Of a stretch of DNA of 64,000 nucleotides, positions 28,058 to 36,170 are shown piece after piece. The notes beneath the pieces are model-generated. The model was given only the letters and a program-made list of their open reading frames with translations, did no database searches and was not told the origin of the DNA. The position numbers and the translations under genes were made by a program. Numbering within the stretch: position 1 is the stretch's first letter; each line of letters begins with the position of its first letter. The DNA is from Diacronema lutheri (taxonomy: Eukaryota > Haptophyta > Pavlovophyceae > Pavlovales > Pavlovaceae): assembly GCA_019448385.1 (NCBI GenBank), contig JAGTXO010000004.1, positions 310,001 through 374,000 of the forward strand, given 5' to 3'.

Positions 28058-31000
28058 ATGGAGGGCGGGAACAATGGAGACGGGAGCTGGTACCCGACGG
28101 CGGAGGAGGGTGAGGACGAGGATGGCGATGACGGCGGGAGCTGGCATCCGACGGCGGAGGAGGAAGGTGAGGACGATGATGACGATGACGGCGATGACAA
28201 CGAGGAGGACGCAATTGACGACGACGACGCCGACGCAGATGGCAGCGGCAGCGGCAGCAGCAGCGGCAGCGGCAGCGGCAGCGGCAGCGGCAACGGCAGC
28301 GGCAGCGGCAGCGGCAGCGGCAGCGGCAGCGGCAGCGGCAGTAGCAGGGGCAGCGGCAGCAGCAGCGGCAGTGGCAGCGGCAGCGGCAGCGGCAGCGGCA
28401 GCGACAGCGACAGCGGCAGTGCGAGCTGCGACGATGCGAATGACGACGGCTGCGCGGGCAGCGAGGACGAATCCGGCGAGCGGAAGGACGGAGCGTCCGC
28501 TCCGGCCACGGCTGAGCCGCGCGCCAAAGCTTGGGCTGACTCGTCCGGCCTCGCGTCCGGCCTCGCGTCCTCGCGCGAACCCAATCGTGGCGCCGCGGCG
28601 CTGCTCGCGCGGCTCGGCCCGCACACGGAGCTTGCGCCGCACGGGGCAGCGGCCAGACTCGCGCGCGACGGTTTGGCAGCGAGCGCAAAGCGCGAACCGG
28701 CCTGCGCGAGTGTCAACGAGGAGTGCGGCGCCCTCGCCGTCCCGAGCGTCGGCGAGGCAAGCGGCCGCGCGCACCATGGGGCGGAGCATCTCGCTGCAGA
28801 GCTCGGCGCGGCAGGCGCACTCTCAGAGCTTGCGCGCGGCCGCACGCAAGTCAGTGGCCCGGCGGCAGCGGCGCCCGCACCTGCGCCCGCGCCCGTCCAT
28901 GCGCCAGCGCGCACGGACGCGGCGGGGTGCGCGCGCGCGGCGGCGCCGAGAACGGCGGGCGTTTCGGCGCAGCCACACACTGCGGATGGCATGGTGATTG
29001 GCAGGCGCACGCGCGCGCACGTCTCGCTCGCGGACATGGACATCGACGAGCTCGAGGCGCTGCTGCAGCCGTCACCGACCTCAAGCCCGCCGCCCTCGCC
29101 CGCGCGCGCAAATGCCAACGTCGCCTACCTCTCCTTTCTGCAGGGACTTTTCTCGGGCACACGCGGCGCGCGCGAACCGTTTGCCGCGCCGGGCGCGGCG
29201 GCCGACGCGGCCGACGAGGCCGACGAGGAGGATGAGGAGGACGACGACGATTACAACTATTTGATGGACCGGGCGTGCGATCGAGACGACCTGCCCGAGG
29301 AGTTTGCTGAGATGGAGGTCGACGCCGACGAGCTCCGCGCGCTGCGCGATGAGCGGAGGCCGTCGCGTGCGCGGCGAGAGGCGGCGGCCGCGCGCGCGGC
29401 GGCGCGAGGCGCGGCGGTGGCGACGGTGTGCGACGGCGCGGGCGCATGCACGAATTTGGGCGCGCGCGCATCGGCGCACGCGTCCGTGCCGCACGCCAGG
29501 TCTGCGGCCGCGGCGCAGTGCAGATCGGTCGCGCACAATTGCGGCCCGCTGGCCACGGCGCGCGGCGGCGCGCGCGCGCCGCCACCGCGCGGCGCGGCCG
29601 ACGCCGACGCGGATGGCAAGGCGTGCTGGACCGAGAGGCGGCTGGAGAAGCTGCAGCTGCAGATGGGCGCGCACCTGCAGCTGATGCTTCAACTCCTCCT
29701 CCGCGCGCGCGCAGCGCTGCCGCACGCCGAGCAGCCGGCGACGCCGCAGCGCGCGCAGCCGCTTATCGAGGCCGCGTGCGCTGCCCTCCTCGCCACCTTC
29801 TCCCTCCTCGCCGAGCTGCTCGAGCACGCTGAGGTTGCTGCGGCGTTCAGGCGGCTGTGCGCGCGGCCTTGTTACGCCACGCCGCTCGCGCTCGCGCGCG
29901 CGCCCGCCGGCCGGCCCGCCGCCGCGGCCGCCGCGCCTGTCGGCGGCGCAGTCGGCGCCGTCGGCGCAGCCGGTGCGCCCGGCGCGGCCGCACGGCTGTC
30001 CGGCCTCCCACTGGCCGACGCGGGCACGCCGACAGGCGCCGCGCCGGCCTCGGCGCCCGCGCCGCCGAGCTCGACGCCCTCGCCGTGCGCCGCGCAGAGC
30101 GCGAGCGCGGTTCCGTGGTCCTCATTTTCTGCGCCCGGCATGGCATCGGTGCGCCAAACGCTCAGCTCACTTGGTGAGCTGCCGCTGCCGTCGGAGCGCG
30201 TGCCGGCGAGCGAGCTGTGCGCGCTGTTGCGCGGGCGATCCTTCTCGCTGCTCGAGGCCGAGGAGCCGTACACGGTGCGCGCGCGGCCGCGCCGCGCCGC
30301 ATTTGGTGCCGTGCGCGCGCGCATCCGCGCCCGGCGCGCGCTCACGGCCGCCGATCACCATGCGCCGCGCGCCGCACGCGTGTGGGCACGCACCAGGACG
30401 TGTTCGATCCCGCGATGCGCCCGCCGGGGCCGCCGCCCACGCCCGCCGCCGCCGCGGCTCGCAACGCGCCGGTGGAGAGCGCGGCGACACCTACCGCGGA
30501 CGTGCGTGCGTTTAGCGCCGGCGAGGAGGAGCTCTTGGTGATTGGGCTGCGCCGCTTCGGCACGGCTCGGTTTGACGAGATCCAGCGGAGGCTGCTGCCG
30601 ACGAAGAGCATCGCGCAGCTGCGCGAGCGTTTCAAACTTCGCTCGTCGCGACGCGCGGCGCAGGTGCGCGCAGAGCAAAGCAGCATGCGCGGAAGGAGAA
30701 GTGATCAGCTCGTGCAGAGCGAAGCCACACGTCCGCTTCTCGCGCATGGCGCGCGCGCGCGCGCACTGCACGCTTTGCGCAACCCGCCGCGCAGCTCGGC
30801 GGCGCGTGCACGTGCGCGCCAACGTGCGCGCGCGCGCGCACGCGCGCGCCGCGCCGCGCCTCGCGAGCTCAGGACCTGCCCAACCCAATCCTCGAGTGGA
30901 AGGTGCGCCGTCTCGACTCGCAGTTCGGCGAGCTCGAGCGCGTGCTCATCCTGCGCGCGGTGAGGGAGCAGGGCGCGCAGCAGAGCACGTGGGAGCGGAT

Positions 31001-31610
31001 CTCGATGCAGCTGCTTCCCGCGTACACGAGCACGGCAATCCGCGAATACTACGAGGCCGTGCTCGCGCCGGCAGACCAGCCCGACCCGCCACCGCCGCAG
31101 GCGGAGCTTAGGGCCGCACACTGCGCGATGGGTGGCAGGGCAGCTGCCGCCGTCGCCGCGGCCGCGCACACTGCTCGCGGCGCGTCCGTGTCGGGCGCGC
31201 TGGCTGCCGAGGCGTGCGCGCAGGCCGGCGGCGCCGGCTACGAGTTGGCGGGTTCCCATTGCGCCCCAGCCTGCGCACAAGGCGGCGCTCCGTCTGTCGG
31301 CGCGACGGGCGAGTGCGCGGCGGCGACGGCACAGCAGGTGACGACAGGGGCGCAGCAGCAGACCGCGCTCGCTGCGGCGCTCGCCGCGCAGCGGCAGCAG
31401 CAGGCCGCGCTGCAGCAGCAGGCCGCGCTGCAACAGCAGGCCGCGCTGCAACAGCAGGCCGCGCTGCAGCAGGCGGAGGCCTTGCTGCAGGGGACGCTGG
31501 TCGATTTGAAGGCGAACGACGACGGCGTTGCAGTGGGGCCGCGGCCGCACCCGACAGCATCCCTCCCGTTCGTCGTGGAGACGCTCCTCAATTCGGACGC
31601 GGAAGGGTGA
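28058..31610 (+). CDS. GON4L-like SANT-domain nuclear protein
   Basis: Three exons, 28058-30274, 30397-30663 and 30873-31610, with introns of 122 and 209 bp, both phase 0 with GTGCGC donors, 1073 codons. Exon 1 has an acidic N-terminus, a Ser-Gly tract and then RTRAHVSLADMDIDELEALL and DDDYNYLMD with DDLPEEFAEMEVDADEL, which fits GON4-like proteins. Exon 2 encodes a SANT/Myb-like unit (FSAGEEELLVIGLRRFGTAR, LLPTKSIAQLRERF). Exon 3 begins DLPNPILEWKVRRLDSQFG and has a second helical unit (REQGAQQSTWERISMQLLPA). GON4L proteins are nuclear transcriptional regulators of cell cycle and development. The family call rests on the YNYLMD region plus the SANT context; it is moderate. Confidence 0.72.
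28241..28420 (+). repeat. GGCAGC hexanucleotide tract coding Ser-Gly
   Basis: About 30 hexamer units with scattered substitutions encode an SG-rich linker (Ser-Gly with a few Asn, Arg and Asp) next to a strongly acidic stretch in the GON4L-like protein. Ser-Gly dipeptides in an acidic context can also be glycosaminoglycan or phosphorylation sites; here they are probably just a disordered linker. Confidence 0.85.
31395..31466 (+). repeat. Four-copy 18-bp repeat coding QQQAAL
   Basis: Four perfect or near-perfect units of CAGCAGCAGGCCGCGCTG (CAA/CAG variation in the first codon) near the C-terminus of the GON4L-like protein, forming a Gln/Ala helix. Confidence 0.9.
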
Positions 31611-31736
31611 TGAACAGGCAACAGCTGGTGATGAGGACCAAAATTAAATAAGGAAAATGGCCGTGAGGAAAAAACGCTGAACGGGGAACTCTCCCGCCGG
31701 TGCAGTCTCGCCTTGCGCAGCATCCACCGCGGAGGG
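31611..31736. promoter_or_regulatory. AT-richer spacer between GON4L-like and PAE/Notum-like genes
   Basis: 126 bp between two tandem genes, including AAAATTAAATAAGGAAAATG near 31638-31658, unusual in this window. It may combine the 3' end of the upstream transcript and the promoter of the downstream gene. No defined motif is claimed. Confidence 0.35.
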
Positions 31737-33578
31737 ATGGCAGCGGCCTTTTCGGTCGCGCCGATGCCGCCCTTGGGGCCTGCGCCGCTGGCGCCTGTGC
31801 CGGCCGTGCCGGAGCCGGAGCAGGAGCTTGCGCTGTACGAGCCGCGGCACGCGCTCGTCTCGGCTGATGACGGCGCGTACGCGGACCTCCGTCCGGCCGA
31901 GGCCGGGCGAGGGCCGCACGCCGCGCACCGCCGCCGCCGCCGTGGCCGCCGCTGGCGGACCACGGTGCGGCGAGCGGGCGCGGGCCTGGCGCTCGCGCTG
32001 GTCGGGCTCATTGCAGGCCTCACTGTCGACCGCGGTGGCGTACTCCACCGCGCGCTCGCCCCCGGCCGCACGCTCTGGCGCGAGGATCTGGACGCTCCGG
32101 GCGCGGTGTGCAACGACGGCTCGCCCGGCGCGTTCTGGCTCTCGGAGGCGCGGCCGGATGCGCTGCCCGCGGGCGGCGAGCTTAGCGACAACTGGCTGAT
32201 CATGCTGCAAGGCGGCTTCCAATGCTACTCGAACGCCTCGTGCGCGTGCCGCGCCGGCGCGGCGCCTGATCTCATGTCGTCGCTCGGCTGGCCGGCATGG
32301 CTGAACGTTGAAGGCGTCGTGCACCAGCTATCCGGATGGAACGCGGTGGTCGTAGGCTACTGCTCGTCGGACGCGTGGTTGGGCGACGACAGCTACGGTC
32401 CGGACGGCACGCGGTCCGACAACGCCTCCACCGCCGCGCCGCCGGCGCTGCCGTACGCGCCAACCGGCCAGCCGTTACGTTTCGGCGGGCGCGTGATCCT
32501 CGAGGCGACGCTCCGTCGGCTGGCGGACGTGCACGGGATGGGCGAGGCGAGGCGCGTCATCATCGGTGGCTGCTCTGCCGGCGGACGCGGCGCGCTTTAC
32601 AACCTCGATCACGCGTGCGAGCTCGCCCGCGCGCACGTGCGCGAGGCGCGCGAGCGCGACACGCGCCGGCACGGCGCGCCTGCGCCCGGCGTCGCAACGG
32701 CGGACGAGCTGCGGTGCGGCGGGCTGATCGACGCGGGATGGTGGGTCGATGCGGCGCCGCTGCGCACACAGCGCGAGCGCGGCGTGCCCTCGTTTGCCGA
32801 GGTCGCGCGCGCGTCGTACGCGCTGTACGCGCCGCAACTTGCGCGCGCGCCGCCGGCGGCTGCCGGCAGCGCGGCCAACGGGACGGGCGGCGTGTGTGGC
32901 GACTGCGCGTGGCGCGCGCTACAGCCGGGCGGCGGCGGTTACGCCGGCGGCGCGTCCGACTGCCTGCTCGGCTCGGCGTGCGCCGCGCGCGTGCGCACGC
33001 CCTTCTTCCTAGCGCAGTCGCAATTCGATTCCTTTGCGCTTTCCCTTCTCCTCGGCGAGGCGCCGCCCCGGCGCACGAGCGCTGACCCGGCCGACGCGGG
33101 CTGGGCGCCGGGCGGTACGCTCGCACGCGTGGCCGCCGCGCAGCGCCGGGCGTCGCGCGACGCGTGGACCGGCGCGTTCGCGCCCGCCGCCGAGCCACGC
33201 GCTGGGCTCACGGGCCTTTTCGGCAGCGCGTGCTACACACACTGCCTCGCCAGCTCGGCCGACTGGTTCCGCGTGAGCGTCGGCGGCCGGTCGGCGGCGG
33301 AGGTCTTCGAGAGCTGGCTTGAGTCGGGCAACGAGCTCGCGCTCGACGAATGCTCTGACGGCCTGGCCGGCGGCATCGGCTGCTCGTCCGCCTGCCCGCA
33401 CGTGCCGATCGACAACCCGTGCTCGTGCGCGGCGCCCGCGCATGCGCGCGCAGACGTAGCGCGACGAGGCGTACGCGGTGGCGGGCCGCGCGCGCCGGAG
33501 CTCGATGCGGAGCCGGGCGACGAGACGCTGTGCCCGCGATCGCTTCGACCCGCGCCCGTCGACGGCAGTCAAAAGTGA
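31737..33578 (+). CDS. Pectin acetylesterase/Notum-family serine hydrolase, type II membrane protein
   Basis: 613 codons from the ATG at 31737. A cytosolic N-terminus with a basic run (HRRRRRGRRW) precedes one membrane segment (AGLALALVGLIAGL, about residues 82-97). The lumenal domain has CNDGSPGAFWL, NWLIMLQGGFQCYSNASC, the nucleophile motif GGCSAGGRGA, FLAQSQFDSFAL with the likely catalytic Asp, and FGSACYTHC with the likely catalytic His, all in the order of family CE13 (PAE/Notum). These enzymes remove acetyl or acyl esters from pectin or from Wnt proteins; in an alga a polysaccharide or glycoprotein substrate is more likely. Many Cys residues suggest a disulphide-bonded Golgi or secreted domain. 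Confidence 0.87.
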   Translation: MAAAFSVAPMPPLGPAPLAPVPAVPEPEQELALYEPRHALVSADDGAYADLRPAEAGRGPHAAHRRRRRGRRWRTTVRRAGAGLALALVGLIAGLTVDRGGVLHRALAPGRTLWREDLDAPGAVCNDGSPGAFWLSEARPDALPAGGELSDNWLIMLQGGFQCYSNASCACRAGAAPDLMSSLGWPAWLNVEGVVHQLSGWNAVVVGYCSSDAWLGDDSYGPDGTRSDNASTAAPPALPYAPTGQPLRFGGRVILEATLRRLADVHGMGEARRVIIGGCSAGGRGALYNLDHACELARAHVREARERDTRRHGAPAPGVATADELRCGGLIDAGWWVDAAPLRTQRERGVPSFAEVARASYALYAPQLARAPPAAAGSAANGTGGVCGDCAWRALQPGGGGYAGGASDCLLGSACAARVRTPFFLAQSQFDSFALSLLLGEAPPRRTSADPADAGWAPGGTLARVAAAQRRASRDAWTGAFAPAAEPRAGLTGLFGSACYTHCLASSADWFRVSVGGRSAAEVFESWLESGNELALDECSDGLAGGIGCSSACPHVPIDNPCSCAAPAHARADVARRGVRGGGPRAPELDAEPGDETLCPRSLRPAPVDGSQK

Positions 33579-33638
33579 CGACAGCGAAAGTATCAAGTCG
33601 TAACCGAAGGTTTGGGGAGGCCCATGCACCAGATGTTT

Positions 33639-33650
33639 GATTGGCCAATC
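33639..33650. promoter_or_regulatory. Palindromic CCAAT-box pair upstream of the first MYC-N-like gene
   Basis: GATTGGCCAATC is a perfect 12-bp palindrome carrying CCAAT on both strands, 63 bp before the ATG at 33713. CCAAT boxes are bound by NF-Y in eukaryotes; function here is inferred only from sequence and position. Confidence 0.4.
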
Positions 33651-33712
33651 CGTTCAGGGCGGTCCTGGTTGACAATCCCTTTTTGTGTGCGAACGCGCCA
33701 GCCGGTGAGGTA

Positions 33713-34594
33713 ATGATCCGCACGCGTGGCAAAGGCTCGTCGGTGCGGACGACGGCGGAGAGCAAGGCGGCCCCACCGCGGCGCACGCAAGGCGTCACGA
33801 ACGCGAGCAGGATCGCCGATCAGCTCGACAGCCTGGGTGCATGTTATGCCATTCTGTGGAAGCGCGCGAACGACGATGTCTTGCGCGCCGTCCAGTACCA
33901 CGCGCTCGACGGCGCGGTGATGGAGAACAGCCGAAGCAGCCATTACCGTGCGGGAACGGGTGCGGTGGGGCGCGTGTGGGCAACACGCCGCACCGAACTC
34001 GTGCGTGACGCGAGCACCGCTTCCATCGCGCAGTTTGACCGAGTGCACCTCGCGACGTACTACCGCGTGCGCTCGGTCGCGCTCGCCTACGTCGACGACG
34101 GCGTAGTCGAGGTGGGCAGCGTGTCGCGCGCCCCATGGGACAAGCCGCCCGACGTGCGCGTACTCCACCTCCTCCTCAGCGGCGTGCACGTCCCGTTCGA
34201 CCACGTGGCGCCGCTGCCCGCGGCCGCGCCAACAACGCACCGCTCGGCCGACGCGCTCGCCGACGCCGTGCGCAGCGCTGGCGGCACGTACGCCATCTTC
34301 TGGCAGCACGTGGCCGCGCGCAACGATCTCACGCCTACTTCGTGGTATGCGCTCGACAACGCATGTATGAAGCGCTCGACGACCTTTGCTTCCGCACCCG
34401 GCCTCGGGCCCGTCGGCCGCGCGTGGCTCTCGCAGGAACCCGGCCTCATCGCCGATGTGCGCGCAGCCGAGAGCGAGGCATTCGACCGTCGGCTGCTCGC
34501 CGCACACTTTGGCATCCGCTCGATTGCCTTCGTTCCGTCCGGCGGCGGCGTGCTCGAAATTGGCGCCGACCGCATCTGGGAGTGCGTCCCGTAG
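33713..34594 (+). CDS. Double MYC-N/GAF-like domain protein, copy A
   Basis: 293 codons, single exon. Two related domains lie in tandem. Domain 1 (about residues 30-150) has CYAILWKRAND, GAVGRVWATRRTELVRDA, FDRVHLATYYRVRSVAL and VVEVGS. Domain 2 (about 185-290) has GGTYAIFWQHVAAR, GPVGRAWLSQEPGLIADV, FDRRLLAAHFGIRSIAFVP and GVLEIGADRIWE. The order YAIFWQ, G.G.VGRAW, F......GI.SIAF.P, GV.E.G matches the N-terminal regulatory domain of plant MYC-type bHLH factors, a GAF-like fold that binds JAZ repressors. No bHLH or other DNA-binding region is present. It could be a regulator or sensor; function unknown. Its paralogue follows immediately on the same strand. The ATG at 33713 is the first in frame. 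Confidence 0.75.
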   Translation: MIRTRGKGSSVRTTAESKAAPPRRTQGVTNASRIADQLDSLGACYAILWKRANDDVLRAVQYHALDGAVMENSRSSHYRAGTGAVGRVWATRRTELVRDASTASIAQFDRVHLATYYRVRSVALAYVDDGVVEVGSVSRAPWDKPPDVRVLHLLLSGVHVPFDHVAPLPAAAPTTHRSADALADAVRSAGGTYAIFWQHVAARNDLTPTSWYALDNACMKRSTTFASAPGLGPVGRAWLSQEPGLIADVRAAESEAFDRRLLAAHFGIRSIAFVPSGGGVLEIGADRIWECVP

Positions 34595-34704
34595 CGCGGA
34601 AACTTTCGCACGGGCCCCGTCAAGGCGCGAGCCCCGACGCGGCCGTGCGCGCCTGCACCTCGCAGTCGCACCGCCCGTTGAAAACGGGTCGTTTATGCGT
34701 AAGG

Positions 34705-34731
34705 GCGTGCTGCGTGCTGCACGCAGCACGC
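34705..34731. repeat. Perfect hairpin, 13-bp arms, 1-base loop
   Basis: GCGTGCTGCGTGC and GCACGCAGCACGC are exact reverse complements around a single T, about 110 bp after the stop codon of copy A. It may mark the transcript 3' end or be a cruciform-forming element. Confidence 0.85.
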
Positions 34732-34953
34732 AGCGCGCATCGAATGTGTTGTGGGACTCGAGTCCCTCTCCCCCCCCCCCTCCCCCCCCTCGCAAGAGCC
34801 TGGAACTTCAGGCTCATCCTCCTCTCCTGATCCACAACGTTTTTCGCCCCTCGGCTCGCCTCGACTGAAACGCCAAGCCGCCCGCGAGATGGCGCTCGAG
34901 GCGTGGGCGTAGCGAGTGTCGACGCCAAAGCCGCACGTGGCTTTTCGACCTCA

Positions 34954-34986
34954 TCTGCCCTTTGGTTGTCCAACCAAAAGGGCAGA
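34954..34986. repeat. Hairpin with 15/16-base arms
   Basis: TCTGCCCTTTGGTTG and CAACCAAAAGGGCAGA pair around TC, with one bulged A. It lies about 80 bp before the start codon of copy B and is AT-richer than its surroundings. The free energy should be high for its length; its role is unknown. Confidence 0.8.
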
Positions 34987-35066
34987 AGAGACTCCTTTCA
35001 AATGATATACCTGATATACCTTGTTTAGGCTCGGATCCATGGTTTAGCGGGAACCGGCGAAACCTG

Positions 35067-36035
35067 ATGCGTGCTCGACCGACGCGCCGCGTGTCGGTTC
35101 ATCGCCGAGGCGACAACTCGGCGGAGGCGAACGCGCAGCGCATCTGCGCGGTGCTGGAGGATCTAAGCGCATCATACTGCATCCTATGGACGCCCTCGGC
35201 CAGCAATGGCGGGCGCCTGCGCGCGGGCTCGCACTGCGCGCTCGACGGCGGGATGATGGAGCACAGCCTGCGGGAGCAGTACCGGCCGGGAGTGGGCGCG
35301 GTGGGGCGCGTGTGGGCGGCGCGCAACACCGAGCTTGTACGCAACGCAAACGCTGCAACGGTCGCCCAATTTGATCGCGTGCACCTCGCCTCCTACCACG
35401 GCGTACGTTCGATCGCGCTGAGCTTTGAGGCCGGGAGCGTCGTCGAGGTGGGGACCACGTTGCGCACGCCGTGGGACAAAGCGCCCGACGTGCGCGCGCT
35501 CCGCCTCCTGCTCGCGGGCAAGGATGTTGCGATGAAGAGCATGCCCAAGCCATTCGCGCCGCCCAAGTACTCGCAGGAGAGCTTGGCCAACGTCGTGCGC
35601 GCCAGCGGCGGCGAGTACGGCATCTTCTGGCAGCACCTGCCGACGTTGAACGAGCTCAAGGCAATCGTTTGGTACGCGCATGACAACGAATGCATGCGGC
35701 GCTCATCCACGTTTGCGTTCGCGCCAGGCGCGGGCCATGTCGGTCGTGCGTGGCTCTCACAGGAGCCTGGCCTCCTCGCCGATGTGCACGCACCCGAGGG
35801 CGGCGCGTTCGAGCGGCGGCTTCTCGCTGTGCACTATGGCATCCGCTCGATCGCCTTCGTCCCGACGTGCGGCAGCGTGTTTGAGATTGGCACGCAGCAC
35901 GTCTGGGAGCGCATCCCGGAGCTGCACACCGACCAGTTGTTCGATTCGCTCGACGCGGCCATGCCGGCGTTCGTTGTCTCGCCAGAGTCGGAGCATGAGT
36001 ACGAGCCCAGCACCGATGGCACGGCAAGCCCCTGA
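35067..36035 (+). CDS. Double MYC-N/GAF-like domain protein, copy B
   Basis: 322 codons, single exon. Same two-domain plan as the preceding gene: domain 1 with SYCILWTPSAS, GAVGRVWAARNTELVRNA, FDRVHLASYHGVRSIAL and VVEVGT; domain 2 with GGEYGIFWQHLPT, GHVGRAWLSQEPGLLADV, RRLLAVHYGIRSIAFVP and SVFEIGTQHVWERIPE. A 35-residue acidic C-terminal tail (SPESEHEYEPSTDG) is absent from copy A. The close match across the whole length, the same order and the same strand show a tandem gene duplication after the internal domain duplication. The ATG at 35067 is the first in frame; the frame is open upstream without an ATG through the hairpin region, so the N-terminus is reasonably secure. Confidence 0.75.
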   Translation: MRARPTRRVSVHRRGDNSAEANAQRICAVLEDLSASYCILWTPSASNGGRLRAGSHCALDGGMMEHSLREQYRPGVGAVGRVWAARNTELVRNANAATVAQFDRVHLASYHGVRSIALSFEAGSVVEVGTTLRTPWDKAPDVRALRLLLAGKDVAMKSMPKPFAPPKYSQESLANVVRASGGEYGIFWQHLPTLNELKAIVWYAHDNECMRRSSTFAFAPGAGHVGRAWLSQEPGLLADVHAPEGGAFERRLLAVHYGIRSIAFVPTCGSVFEIGTQHVWERIPELHTDQLFDSLDAAMPAFVVSPESEHEYEPSTDGTASP

Positions 36036-36170
36036 TACGCCCCCGTAGGAGTAAGCCATAGGGCCCCCGTACCGCGTATGTTAATTCGGGCTCGCCAGCG
36101 AGCGCGCGTCGGCGTCCTCGAGGTCAGCCTTTGTAAGAAGCGCGTGCGCCTCGCGACATTTCAGTGCAAG

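Larger units (their letters stand above)
34595..35066. other. Spacer between the two paralogues with hairpins and a C-rich run
   Basis: 472 bp without a gene. It holds a perfect 13-bp-arm hairpin at 34705-34731, a C11-T-C8 run at 34770-34789, a second hairpin at 34954-34986, and an AT-richer stretch at 34996-35030 (AATGATATACCTGATATACC) 40-70 bp before the next start codon, which may be the promoter. Confidence 0.6.

Noticed and set aside
26983-29118. 711-codon minus-strand ORF
   Set aside because: Spans the ends of two plus-strand genes with domains (RAP and GON4L-like); contains the antisense of the GGCAGC tract.
30664-30872. Coding continuation of GON4L exon 2 through the GC-alternating stretch
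   Set aside because: The sequence becomes pure Arg/Ala low complexity, while splicing GTGCGC to GCTCAG restores a family-like segment in frame.
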